Below, piece by piece: positions 45,135 to 53,780 of a DNA stretch of 53,849 nt. Made by a program: the position numbers and the translations under genes. This DNA comes from CBDCEG01 sp965215775 (lineage in GTDB: Bacteria; Pseudomonadota; Gammaproteobacteria; Cardiobacteriales; Ostreibacteriaceae): the NCBI GenBank assembly GCA_965215775.1, contig CBDCEG010000026.1:1-53849 (forward strand), read 5' to 3'. The notes below the pieces were generated by a model. The model saw only the letters and a list, made by a program, of their open reading frames with translations, did not search any database and was not told the origin of the DNA. Position 1 is the first letter of the stretch. The number at the start of each line of letters is the position of its first letter.

Positions 45135-46634
45135 TCACAATCCATTCTTATTAATCAAAATGTAATCAGCTGTTTTATTTGGTTTAATCCCGTTGTCTTC
45201 AACGATTAACAATGATGGTTTTTTTGAGTTTTTATTAATTATTGTTATTCCTTCAGCATAACCTAAGTCTGGTGTGTTCTTAATTTGAGAAACTTTTGAG
45301 TTCTCTTTATCCCAAAACCACAGTTGAAATCCATTTGTTCTTTCGCTAACACTTCCTGCAAGAATCCAGTAGCCTTTTTTCTGTGAGTCATAAGTCATAT
45401 CTCGAATTCCTAAACCTCCTAAGTCAAGCTCTATAGGTTTGGAAAAAATAGGTTTTTCAGCTGAAAATATTCGTTTAGGATTTTGTATTTCAATAATAAT
45501 AGCTTTTGAGTTAATTATAGGAGATCTAAATCCGACAAGTAAACTTTTGTTTTTATTGTTAAAAGAAAGTCCTTCTATGTTAATGCTGTTAGCTGATAAT
45601 GTTGTTTTACTATAATAATTTTTAAAATTTTCAAGCAAGTCATTTTTTAAATTTCCATATGAATGAAAGTTAGTTATTTTTCCATCATCATAAGTAAATT
45701 TAATCAATTTCTCTCTTGAATTTTTGGCTTTATAACTTTTATTTAGTGAGTGTGAAGTTGCTAAATAAACTGTATTTGAATGTGAAGTTATAGCTTCTAA
45801 ATCTTCAATATCTTTTTTAAATATTTTCTTAATCTCTTTAGGCATATAGATTTTGCCCATTTCAGTTACATTACCGTCTTTTTTGCTTTCAAGTAATTTG
45901 ATAGAGTTTACGCCTTTTTCATCTTCTATAATTATAATATTTCCATCAGGCATAGTTGTTGCGCCAGATGGCTCAAAAATATTATAAAATTTATCTTTTT
46001 TATATTGAATATTTGCTGTTGATAAATTATAAAAATTCTTTTTTTCAGTATAAAGTAAACCGTAAATAATCAAAGAAGCACTTATTATTAAACCTACTGA
46101 AAAAAATGTATAAGCTTGTTTTAGCCAGAAATATTTCTTTTTTATTTCACTTCCTAATATATGTAAGTGAGTTATCATTTCATCAGTTGATTCTTCTGAA
46201 CAAAAAAGGGCTTTTTTCATTCGTTTAGTATATTCATTAGGCTCTAAGTCTGCCATATCTTGGTAGTAAAGTAAGCTCTCATAGCCATTTAAATGATGAT
46301 TTTTTACTAATTTATTTTTATGCCTAGGTTTTACTGCCATCACTGCTAAAATTATAGAGCCTAAAGAGGTCAATATGATAGAAATAAAAGCAAAAGTCAT
46401 TATGGAATTATGTGTTACAAATCCAGAAGCAGTAACACTTACTGTTAAAATAAAACCATTTATTGATATAAGAATTCCTGCTTTAGTATCTGCTAATGCA
46501 GTTAAATCAAGGTTTGAGCGAAGGGCATTTTTAAAAAAAGTACCAACAAGTTTTGATAATTTTTCTTTTTTTGCATTATTGTTCTCATTACTTTTTTCTT
46601 GTTTATCTTCTTTATTATTCAATATTAGCTCCAA
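45135..46634 (-). CDS. DUF5706 (Pycsar-effector-type) membrane module fused to a DUF3616 propeller-like domain
   Basis: 499 residues. Residues 1-200 match DUF5706: ALADTKAGILISINGFILTV at 46-65 (TM1), TM2 at about 78-101 ending MAVKPRHKN, a cytoplasmic loop and TM3 at 174-194. This is the layout of PycTM effectors, which respond to cyclic pyrimidine nucleotides and damage the membrane. The remaining 300 residues resemble DUF3616: EPSGATTMPDG, DIEDLEAITSH..YLATSHS, NIEGLSF...LLVGFRSPII, LGGLGIRDMTYD, ILAGSVSER, AEGITI. Topology would put this part in the periplasm. No cyclase gene is adjacent. I have not seen this fusion described. Confidence 0.75.
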   Translation of the reverse strand: MELILNNKEDKQEKSNENNNAKKEKLSKLVGTFFKNALRSNLDLTALADTKAGILISINGFILTVSVTASGFVTHNSIMTFAFISIILTSLGSIILAVMAVKPRHKNKLVKNHHLNGYESLLYYQDMADLEPNEYTKRMKKALFCSEESTDEMITHLHILGSEIKKKYFWLKQAYTFFSVGLIISASLIIYGLLYTEKKNFYNLSTANIQYKKDKFYNIFEPSGATTMPDGNIIIIEDEKGVNSIKLLESKKDGNVTEMGKIYMPKEIKKIFKKDIEDLEAITSHSNTVYLATSHSLNKSYKAKNSREKLIKFTYDDGKITNFHSYGNLKNDLLENFKNYYSKTTLSANSINIEGLSFNNKNKSLLVGFRSPIINSKAIIIEIQNPKRIFSAEKPIFSKPIELDLGGLGIRDMTYDSQKKGYWILAGSVSERTNGFQLWFWDKENSKVSQIKNTPDLGYAEGITIINKNSKKPSLLIVEDNGIKPNKTADYILINKNGL

Positions 46635-46761
46635 TAAATTTAATATTTTTTAATGAATTACTTTAACACTTTTTAGTAAACTTTTCTTTAGTAAATATTA
46701 GATAATTTAAAGAACCGCGAAAAATATTTTTTATGTAGTTAAATGATAGTATGATTAGCTT

Positions 46762-48534
46762 ATGAAAACAAATAATAGTTATCTTTCAAATATAGTAATG
46801 CATGGAAAGCAAAGGTTTATTCCTTTTCTTAGTTGGGTTGGAGAGCTTAAAAATCCTAGTGTTTTAAAAGCGGATGTTTTATCAGGAATAACAGTTGCAC
46901 TTGTTTTAATTCCTCAAGCTATGGCTTATGCTCAACTCGCCAACTTACCTCCTTATGTAGGATTGTATGCTGCATTTTTAGTACCTATTGTTGCTGCTAT
47001 TTTTGGTTCATCACGTCAATTACATAATGGTCCTGTTGCAATTATTTCACTTATGACCGCTGCTGCTCTTGCACCGCTTGGGCTATCTGTTGAAGAATAT
47101 ATTATTTATGCGGCAACTTTGGCGGTTATGGTTGGTGTTATTCAAGCAGTATTAGGGTTTTTACGGCTTGGAATTTTGGTTGATTTTCTTTCATTGCCTG
47201 TGATTATTGGTTTTACCAGTGCTGCATCTATTGTTATTGGTAGTTTGCAAGTATCAAAATTATTAGGGATTAATGTAGAAAATGGAATTCCTCTTTATCA
47301 AGCTTTGTATTCTATTTTAATTCAAATATCTGATATTCATATTATAACTGCTATTTTTGGAGTTTTATCTTTACTAAGTATTTATTTATTTAAGATATTC
47401 ACACCCAAATTACCAGGTACTGTAATAACTGTAATTGGTTTTATTATTATTTCGTATCTTTTTGATTATGAAGGCAAAGGTGGAGCTGTTGTTGGTGATA
47501 TTCCCAAAGGATTACCAGGTTTTTCTATTCCAGAATTTGAACTTTCCAAAGTTTCCCAATTATTTTTACCTGCTGTTGTTATTGCTTTGTTAAGTTTTAT
47601 TGAAGCATTTTCAATTGCAAAAGCAGTAGCTTCAAAAACAAGACAAAAATTATCAGCAGACCAAGAAATGGTTGGAAAAGGATTTGCAAATATTGTTGCT
47701 GGGTTTTCTTTTGGTTATCCTGTTTCTGGCTCATTTTCACGAACTGCCGTTGCTTTTTCATCAGGTGCAAAAACTGGGTTTTCTGCAATTATAACTGGGT
47801 TAATTACTGGAATAACTTTGTTGTTTTTTACAGATTTACTTTACCATTTGCCTCTTTCTACCTTATCTGCAGTTATTATTTTTGCAGTTATTAGTATGAT
47901 TAAATTTCAACCATTTAAGCACGCTTGGCGAGTAAATCCACACGATGCGATAGTTGCGTTTATAGTATTTGCTGGAACACTAATTTTTGCACCACATTTA
48001 GAAAAAGGTATTTTTATCGGAGTAGGGCTTTCAATTGCATTATATATTTATAGAACAATGACGCCGCATTTTTCAGAAATCGCCAAATCAAGTGATGGCT
48101 CGTTAAAAGATGCCAAAGAAAATAACTTGGAAACCTCAGAAGATATAGCTTTGTATAGGTTTGATGGGGATTTATATTTTGCAAGTGCAGGATATTTGGA
48201 GAAAAAACTATTAAACGAAGTTGCAATCAAACCTAAATTAAAAGTATTAGCACTTGATTTGTCAGGTGTTGGAGAGATTGATAGCACAGGCGAGGAAATG
48301 TTAACGCTTATGGCGGAAAGGCTAGAAGTCGCTGGAATTAGATTTGTTATTGTTAGACCAACTTTTAAAATATTGGATACTTTAAAAAGAACAGGTTTGT
48401 ATCAAAGAATAGGTGAGGAGAATATATTTTCGAGAAGAAGTGTATTTTTCAATCATTTACAAGAATGCTGTGCTGATTTAGATTTAACTCATATTTTAGA
48501 GCATAAGCCTTTGAAAAAAGAGGTTGAAGAGTGA
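46762..48534 (+). CDS. SulP-family anion permease with STAS domain
   Basis: 590 residues. About 14 membrane segments: IPQAMAYAQLANLPPYVGLYAA, QLHNGPVAIISLMTAAAL and YPVSGSFSRTAVAFSSGAKTG are SulP signatures. The C-terminal cytoplasmic STAS domain (LALDLSGVGEIDSTGEEMLTLMAERL) is complete. Family members move sulfate, bicarbonate or C4-dicarboxylates. It is divergent from the DUF5706 fusion gene across a 127-bp spacer and convergent with the deacetylase gene, whose stop is 10 bp away. Confidence 0.92.
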   Translation: MKTNNSYLSNIVMHGKQRFIPFLSWVGELKNPSVLKADVLSGITVALVLIPQAMAYAQLANLPPYVGLYAAFLVPIVAAIFGSSRQLHNGPVAIISLMTAAALAPLGLSVEEYIIYAATLAVMVGVIQAVLGFLRLGILVDFLSLPVIIGFTSAASIVIGSLQVSKLLGINVENGIPLYQALYSILIQISDIHIITAIFGVLSLLSIYLFKIFTPKLPGTVITVIGFIIISYLFDYEGKGGAVVGDIPKGLPGFSIPEFELSKVSQLFLPAVVIALLSFIEAFSIAKAVASKTRQKLSADQEMVGKGFANIVAGFSFGYPVSGSFSRTAVAFSSGAKTGFSAIITGLITGITLLFFTDLLYHLPLSTLSAVIIFAVISMIKFQPFKHAWRVNPHDAIVAFIVFAGTLIFAPHLEKGIFIGVGLSIALYIYRTMTPHFSEIAKSSDGSLKDAKENNLETSEDIALYRFDGDLYFASAGYLEKKLLNEVAIKPKLKVLALDLSGVGEIDSTGEEMLTLMAERLEVAGIRFVIVRPTFKILDTLKRTGLYQRIGEENIFSRRSVFFNHLQECCADLDLTHILEHKPLKKEVEE

Positions 48535-48544
48535 AAATATTAAT

Positions 48545-49465
48545 CTACTTAGAAAACCCAGAGCGGAAAATATCACATTGTCTTTTTATATTTTCATTAC
48601 CCCATAAAACATAACGCCCAAGAGTTAGTTTTGAATTAATATCTTGGTTTAGAGGTAAGTGGTTTTTTCTTTTTTCAACAGTTATACCAAATTCAAAACC
48701 TAACTCATTGCATACGCTTAAAGTATCTTTATTATAATTTCCATTTGGGTAAGCAATTATATTTTCAGTATTTCCAAGGATTTTGTTTAGTTTATTTTGA
48801 CAGGATAAAATTTGATTTTGCTGCTCTTCTTTTGAGTAATTATCTAAAATATAATGGTTTTTAGTATGGTTTCCAATATTTACAAATTCATTTTTAGTAA
48901 AGTTTTGTAACTCTAAAACTGTAAAAGGTCTATCAATATCTGAAACTGGTTTTAGTGAATTTTCACCATAAAGCTTTTTGATATCTAAAATTATTTCCTT
49001 GTGAGTGAAGTTTTTATATTTTTTTTGTTGAATTGATATTTGTTTTTTGATTTCACCGAGCTTAAATCTTTCACGGTAAACAATATCCCACCAAAAACAT
49101 TCATTATTTATAACATTATTAGTTGTGATAAAAAAAGTTGCTGGAGTTTTGTATTTATTCAAAATTGGAATAACTAAACTGTTATTAAAATAACCATCAT
49201 CAAATGTGGTAAGTATATATTTACCATCATTTTTTAAGTTATTTAATTGATTTGGTGCAATAAACTTATAACCAGCTTCTAAAAAAAGTTTGGTAAACTC
49301 CTCAAATACTTCAACTGTAATATGTTGTTGCGGATCTATATGGTGTTTTGTAATTTCTGTTTCATCTTTAAAAATAGAATGAAATAAAAAAGTTAGCAAA
49401 GCAGGCTGGTCTCGTTTAATATATGAAGCTTGTTGCCTAATTATTTTTTTGAAAAGTTTAAGCAT
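48545..49465 (-). CDS. Polysaccharide deacetylase family protein (NodB-type)
   Basis: 306 residues, no signal peptide. It has the catalytic TTFDDGYFNNSLVIPILNKY (Asp-Asp), a metal-binding NIGNHTKNHY, and AYPNGNYNKDTL with the later motif. NodB-fold enzymes remove acetyl from N-acetylglucosamine-containing glycans. It is divergent from the FemAB/BioF2-like acetyltransferase gene, with 33 bp between the two starts, so they share a promoter region and perhaps a surface-glycan pathway. Such pairs occur in exopolysaccharide loci. Confidence 0.87.
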   Translation of the reverse strand: MLKLFKKIIRQQASYIKRDQPALLTFLFHSIFKDETEITKHHIDPQQHITVEVFEEFTKLFLEAGYKFIAPNQLNNLKNDGKYILTTFDDGYFNNSLVIPILNKYKTPATFFITTNNVINNECFWWDIVYRERFKLGEIKKQISIQQKKYKNFTHKEIILDIKKLYGENSLKPVSDIDRPFTVLELQNFTKNEFVNIGNHTKNHYILDNYSKEEQQNQILSCQNKLNKILGNTENIIAYPNGNYNKDTLSVCNELGFEFGITVEKRKNHLPLNQDINSKLTLGRYVLWGNENIKRQCDIFRSGFSK

Positions 49466-49498
49466 TTTAGTTTTGAAAGTTAATTAATATTTAAGTAT

Positions 49499-50404
49499 AT
49501 GGGAAATTATAAACAGATAGAAGAAATTTATTTAAAAGAAAGGGAGGCTTTGATAAAAGAGGTTTTTACTTATTTTGAAGAAAATGGTGCTGTAGATACA
49601 AGTGTTTATAAAACTATAACAAGTATTTTTTGGCATCAAGGATACGCAGAGAATAAAGGTTTCAAAGTAGCTTCAAAATTATTTTTTGAAGAAAAGTATA
49701 ATAAATTTTTAAGAAAAATAGATATTTTAGGTTTTGGTAAAAGTGAAAAGTTGCTAGAAAAAGTAAAAATTAATAATAAAAAATATTTAAGATTAGAACA
49801 TACAACTAATTGGATTTTGGAGCTTTCTAAATATAATAGTTTTGAAGATTATTTTGCAGAGTTTTCAAAGAAAAAACGCAAAAATTTAAGATGGCAATTA
49901 AATACTTGTGAAAAAAATAAATTCAATATTACAAAGCTAGAAACAAAAGCAGATTTTGAGCTATTTCTTGAAGTTTATAAAGCTCAATTTGATAAAAGTA
50001 GTTGGTTAGAATTGGATAATAAAAAAGCTTTAATAAATGTATTTTTATACTTTCAAAAACAAGGTTTAAATCATAGCTTTATCTTAAAAGATTCTGAAAA
50101 TAAACCAATCTCAGCCTGCTTAGGTTATTTTGTTGGAGAAACTTATAATTTATATATGCTTGCACGAATTCCTAAATTATATGATAAGTTATCGCCAAGT
50201 AATTATTTGGTTTTTAAACTAATTAAAGAAAATTTAGAGAAGAAAATTAGTAAATTATTTGTTTTTGGACCAGGTTATTATCAGTATAAAAAAACATTTA
50301 AAGCAAAAAGCTATCCAGTTTATATTTATGAAAAATACTCTTTAAAAAATATACTTAAGATAGTAAAATTACTTAATAAATACAGAAAGTTAAAACGAAA
50401 ATAA
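49499..50404 (+). CDS. GNAT-like acyltransferase (BioF2/FemAB/CelD-type)
   Basis: 301 residues. A central region YFAEFSKKKRKNLRWQLNTCEKN, followed by HSFILKDSENKPISACLGYFVGETYNLYMLA and SNYLVFKLIKENLEK, is characteristic of the Acetyltransf_6 (CelD/BioF2) group. These proteins acylate cell-surface glycans or lipids, or attach amino acids. The substrate is unknown. Its ATG follows 33 bp from the start of the deacetylase gene. It is followed closely by map (10 bp), so map might share the transcript. Confidence 0.75.
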   Translation: MGNYKQIEEIYLKEREALIKEVFTYFEENGAVDTSVYKTITSIFWHQGYAENKGFKVASKLFFEEKYNKFLRKIDILGFGKSEKLLEKVKINNKKYLRLEHTTNWILELSKYNSFEDYFAEFSKKKRKNLRWQLNTCEKNKFNITKLETKADFELFLEVYKAQFDKSSWLELDNKKALINVFLYFQKQGLNHSFILKDSENKPISACLGYFVGETYNLYMLARIPKLYDKLSPSNYLVFKLIKENLEKKISKLFVFGPGYYQYKKTFKAKSYPVYIYEKYSLKNILKIVKLLNKYRKLKRK

Positions 50405-50414
50405 AAGGAGAAAT

Positions 50415-51209
50415 ATGTCAATAGTAATAAAAACAGAAATAGAAATAGAAAAAATGCGTGTTGCAGGTAAGTTAGCTGCACAAGTTTTAGAAATGATTGA
50501 GCCGTTTGTCATAGCAGGCGTTACAACTGAAGAACTGAATGTTATTTGTCATAAATATATTACAGAAACTCAAAAAGCAATTCCAGCACCGCTTGATTAT
50601 CACGGATTTCCAAAATCAATTTGCACAAGTATTAATAATGTGGTTTGCCACGGAATTCCAACAGATAAGAAAAAGCTTAAAAAAGGCGATATTATAAATA
50701 TAGATATCACTGTTATAAAAGACGGCTATCACGGAGATACAAGCAGAATGTATTTTATTGGTGAGCCATCTGTTTTGGCAAAAAGACTTTGTCGCGTAAG
50801 CTACCAATCAATGATGGCGTCAATTGAAATGATAAAACCTGGAATTACTTTTGGAGATATTGGTTGGACTATTCAAAATATTATTGAAAAAGAAAGGTTT
50901 AGCGTTGTGAAAGATTTCTGTGGGCATGGAATTGGCAAAGAGTTTCACGAAGAACCGCATGTGCTTCATTACGGTAAAAAAGGCACAATGGAAACCTTAA
51001 AAGAAGGTATGATTTTTACAATAGAACCTATGGTTAATGAAGGAAAACCTGAAACAAAAGTTTTGGCAGATGATTGGACAGCAGTTACCAGAGATAAAAA
51101 ACTTTCAGCACAATACGAACATACAATTTTAGTAACAAAAGATTCTTATGAAATTCTAACTCTAAGAGAAGAAGAGAAAGTTGGTAATTTTATTGAAACA
51201 TTAAAGTAA
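50415..51209 (+). CDS. map: Methionine aminopeptidase, type I
   Basis: 264 residues. All five metal ligands are visible: IDITVIKDGYHGDTSRMY (two Asp), CGHGIGKEFHEEPHV (His), MIFTIEPMV (Glu) and QYEHTILVT (Glu). It removes the initiator Met from new proteins. AAAAGGAGAAAT lies just before the ATG. It is not beside rpsB as in many genomes. The next gene, hisI, follows by 26 bp. Confidence 0.96.
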   Translation: MSIVIKTEIEIEKMRVAGKLAAQVLEMIEPFVIAGVTTEELNVICHKYITETQKAIPAPLDYHGFPKSICTSINNVVCHGIPTDKKKLKKGDIINIDITVIKDGYHGDTSRMYFIGEPSVLAKRLCRVSYQSMMASIEMIKPGITFGDIGWTIQNIIEKERFSVVKDFCGHGIGKEFHEEPHVLHYGKKGTMETLKEGMIFTIEPMVNEGKPETKVLADDWTAVTRDKKLSAQYEHTILVTKDSYEILTLREEEKVGNFIETLK

Positions 51210-51235
51210 CAATGCACTAAAGAAAAAAATCAAAT

Positions 51236-51652
51236 ATGAAAACAAAAAACTTAGCGGTAGAAAATTTTATAAGCTTGGTAAAATTTGATGCAAAAGGCTT
51301 AATTGCAGGAATAACGCAGGATTATAAAACTAATGAAGTTCTTATGTTAGCTTGGTTAAACGAAGAAAGTCTAAGATTATCATTGCAAAAAATGGAAATG
51401 GTTTATTTTTCTCGTTCCAGACAAAAGCTTTGGGCAAAAGGAGAAGAATCAGGGCATACACAAAAAATAAAACAAATATATATAGATTGTGATGGAGATG
51501 CTTTGGTTGCAAAAGTAGAGCAGATTGGCGGAATTGCTTGCCATACTGGTCGTAAAAGTTGTTTTTATACGAAGTTTGAAGCAAATTGTGAAACTGGCAA
51601 TTTCCCTAAAGCTAAAGTAATAAAAGATCCCAAGAAAATATATAAGAGCTAG
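51236..51652 (+). CDS. hisI: Phosphoribosyl-AMP cyclohydrolase
   Basis: 138 residues. The zinc/active-site cysteines are in IYIDCDGDALVAKVEQIG and GIACHTGRKSCFY; SRSRQKLWAKGEESGHTQ is the family signature. It performs the third step of histidine synthesis. It is a free-standing HisI without the HisE pyrophosphohydrolase domain or neighbouring his genes. There is no clear Shine-Dalgarno, the start being supported by homologue length. Confidence 0.94.
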   Translation: MKTKNLAVENFISLVKFDAKGLIAGITQDYKTNEVLMLAWLNEESLRLSLQKMEMVYFSRSRQKLWAKGEESGHTQKIKQIYIDCDGDALVAKVEQIGGIACHTGRKSCFYTKFEANCETGNFPKAKVIKDPKKIYKS

Positions 51653-51798
51653 GTTTTATAGTGGTTTTTTTTGAATTGTTAGTTCTTTTTATCCTTAAGA
51701 AAGTATAGCTTATAATCTTTTGATATATAAAAAAACTGCCCTTTTAAAAGTAAAAATATTGAAACTAAATTTTATTTTTTACTTGATAAAATAATATA

Positions 51799-51812
51799 CT
51801 TGCTGAATCAAG
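51799..51812 (+). promoter_or_regulatory. Possible autoregulatory operator of the interrupted marR gene
   Basis: CTTG and CAAG arms separated by six bases sit 19 bp before the marR ATG and just downstream of a TATACT -10-like box. MarR proteins usually bind such short palindromes in their own leader. The arms are only 4 bp, so this is weak. Confidence 0.3.
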
Positions 51813-51951
51813 CATACATCAAGGAGAAAATATGAATAAGAATTTAGAGTTACTATTAAACATATCACTATTGAATACAACGATAATTAAAAAAATGGAT
51901 AGAACTCTTAGTGTTCATGGTATTGCATTTTCTGAATTTATGGTTATGTAT

Positions 51952-51956
51952 AAAAT
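51952..51956 (+). repeat. Left target-site duplication (AAAAT) of the IS5-family element
   Basis: Matches 53239-53243 exactly. If the flanking T/A pair belongs to the terminal repeats the duplication is 3 bp (AAA); either reading restores the same marR sequence. Confidence 0.75.
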
Positions 51957-53238
51957 GAGACCTTTGCATTAAAAATCAAAATACACAAAAAAATGCATCA
52001 ACTATTTGTTATTTATGTTAAAATAAACTTTTAGTTTATATGCATAAAAGGAGCTAATAATGAACAGTTTTTTTAAATCAACCTTGAAATCTCGTTTATA
52101 CAAAAATAAAAACAGATATCTGATTTTGAAAATAATGGATTTAATTGATTGGAAAGAGCTTGGATTAATTTTAAAAAAAATCAAAAAACAAACTCGCAAA
52201 GACCGAAGGGGTAAGGCGGGGTATGATTCGCTGAAAATGTTCAAAGCTATTTTAATTGGGCAATGGCACAGTTTGAGCGACCCAGAATTGGAAAAATCAC
52301 TTATTCTTAGGGCCGATTTTGTTATTTTTTGCGATTTCGATGATATGGAAACACCTGATCACAGCACCTTATGTAGATTTCGTAATTATTTGATTGGTAA
52401 TGATTTATTAGACATTTTACTTATGGAAATAAATTCACAATTAGAAAATAAAAACCTTAAAATTGCAAAAGCAAAAGTTGCAATTGTTGATGCAAGTATA
52501 ATCGAATCGGCTGGCAGACCACAGCGAAAATATATTGCTGAAAAAGATGGCAAGCTAATAGAATCAACGCCTAGCAAAGATGTTGATGCGACTTGGACAA
52601 GGAAAAATAATAAATTTTATTTGGGCTATAAATTGCATGCAATTTGTGATGAAGAGGGTTATTTTCAAAAGTTAAAAATTAGTCCCGCAAATGAACATGA
52701 AAGCAATTATTTTGAACCTTTACTAACTGATTTATATAAAAATACAGAGGTTCTAGCTGATAAAGGTTACTTTTCAAATAAAAATAGCAAAACCCTTGCA
52801 AATAAAGGGTTAATAGATGGAATTATGGAAAAAAAGTTAAGAAATTCAAAGCTAACACAGGAGCAAAAAAATAAAAATAACAAAATAAAACTCAAAAGAT
52901 ATGTTATAGAACAAAGCTTTGGCACACTAAAAAGAATATTTGGATTTAGTAGAGCTGCATATTTTGGGCTTAAAAAAGTTTTAGCGCAAAGCCTCTTGAA
53001 ATGTATGTGTTTAAATTTACTAAAAGCTTCAAACAAAGTAACTTTTTGATAAATAAATTAAATAAGTGGTAAAAATACACTTTTTTAAATAGAAATATTG
53101 TAAATTAACAAAAAAATAGTTTAAATTTCAAATTAATAAAAATATTTGAGGTTTTTAGGGGCTTTTTTTCAGTTATTTTTTTTAAAAATTAAGTGATTTT
53201 ATCTGAAAATATTTAAATCGATTTAATGCAAAGGTCTC
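51957..53238 (+). mobile_element. IS5-family insertion sequence, complete, 1282 bp
   Basis: Bounded by 17-bp perfect terminal inverted repeats: GAGACCTTTGCATTAAA at 51957-51973 and its complement at 53222-53238. It encodes one transposase (52060-53049) and is flanked by AAAAT on both sides. The GAGACCTTTGCA tip is typical of IS5-group elements. Perfect ends, an intact transposase and an exact target repeat indicate recent insertion. Confidence 0.92.
52060..53049 (+). CDS. IS5-family DDE transposase
   Basis: 329 residues. The N-terminal DUF772-like region (YDSLKMFKAILIGQWHSLSDPELEKSL, DFVIFCDF, TPDHSTLCRFRN) is followed by the catalytic triad: first Asp in KVAIVDASIIES, second in VLADKGYFS, and Glu in RYVIEQSFGTLKRIFGF, with the Y-(2)-R-(3)-E-like arrangement of the IS5 family. 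No frameshift is present, so it is likely active. AAAAGGAG lies just upstream of the ATG. Confidence 0.95.
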   Translation: MNSFFKSTLKSRLYKNKNRYLILKIMDLIDWKELGLILKKIKKQTRKDRRGKAGYDSLKMFKAILIGQWHSLSDPELEKSLILRADFVIFCDFDDMETPDHSTLCRFRNYLIGNDLLDILLMEINSQLENKNLKIAKAKVAIVDASIIESAGRPQRKYIAEKDGKLIESTPSKDVDATWTRKNNKFYLGYKLHAICDEEGYFQKLKISPANEHESNYFEPLLTDLYKNTEVLADKGYFSNKNSKTLANKGLIDGIMEKKLRNSKLTQEQKNKNNKIKLKRYVIEQSFGTLKRIFGFSRAAYFGLKKVLAQSLLKCMCLNLLKASNKVTF

Positions 53239-53243
53239 AAAAT
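53239..53243 (+). repeat. Right target-site duplication (AAAAT) of the IS5-family element
   Basis: Identical to 51952-51956; the marR frame resumes directly after it. Confidence 0.75.
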
Positions 53244-53597
53244 CTCTTTGTCTGCACATAAAACAATTCGCAGAATTGATTTATCTGAAGAGGTAGGAAT
53301 GAGTGCATCAGGTATAACGAGACTATTAAATCCAATGGAAAAAAATAAACTGATTGAGAAAGAAGTAAATCCTCGTGATGCAAGGGTCAGTTTTGTAAAG
53401 TTGTCTAGTGCTGGTATAGAACTTTTAAATAATGCCATAAAAAGTGTAGCACAAAGCTCAGATGAAATGCTAAAAGAGTTTAATACTAAAGATATAGACT
53501 TGCTTTTACAATTATCAAAAAATATAAAATGAAAGAAAATTAAGTGAACTTATTAAATAGAGATTTCAAGGCCATGAAAGGAGTTAAGGGGTTGCAT

Positions 53598-53780
53598 ATG
53601 GCTAATTACAGACAAGCATTGATTGATAAAATTAATTGTGATATAAAGCAAAGTGAAGTGGTTGCAGGAAAGATAAAAACTTCATACTTAATTGCAGGGC
53701 AAGGATTTCCTGTGATTCTCTTGCATGGCGTGGGGGCAGGTACTGTCACTTGGTATCCATCAATTGAGGCAATTTCAAAG
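53598..53780 (+). pseudogene. Alpha/beta hydrolase gene truncated by an IS30-family element
   Basis: From the ATG at 53598 (AAGGGG six bases before) the frame gives MANYRQALIDKIN, then VVAGKIKTSYLIAGQGFPVILLHGVGAGTVTWYP and IEAISK. This is the N-terminus of an alpha/beta hydrolase with the oxyanion-loop HGVGAG. After about 61 codons the sequence changes into the end of an IS30-type element, and the frame soon stops. The catalytic Ser, Asp and His are therefore lost from this locus. Earlier in-frame ATGs at 53544 and 53574 are possible but lack the ribosome site. Confidence 0.8.

Larger units (their letters stand above)
51832..53532 (+). pseudogene. MarR-family regulator gene interrupted by an IS5-family element
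   Basis: The 5' part (51832-51956) and 3' part (53244-53532) join in frame once the element and one copy of AAAAT are removed. They give a 137-residue protein running FSEFMVMYKISLSAHKTIRR, then DLSEEVGMSASGITRLLNPMEKNKLIEKE and DARVSFVKLSSAGIELL, a complete MarR winged helix. AAGGAG precedes the ATG. As it stands, the 5' piece ends MRPLH at a stop made by the IS tip. The gene precedes an alpha/beta hydrolase gene by about 65 bp, which it may have controlled. Confidence 0.9.
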
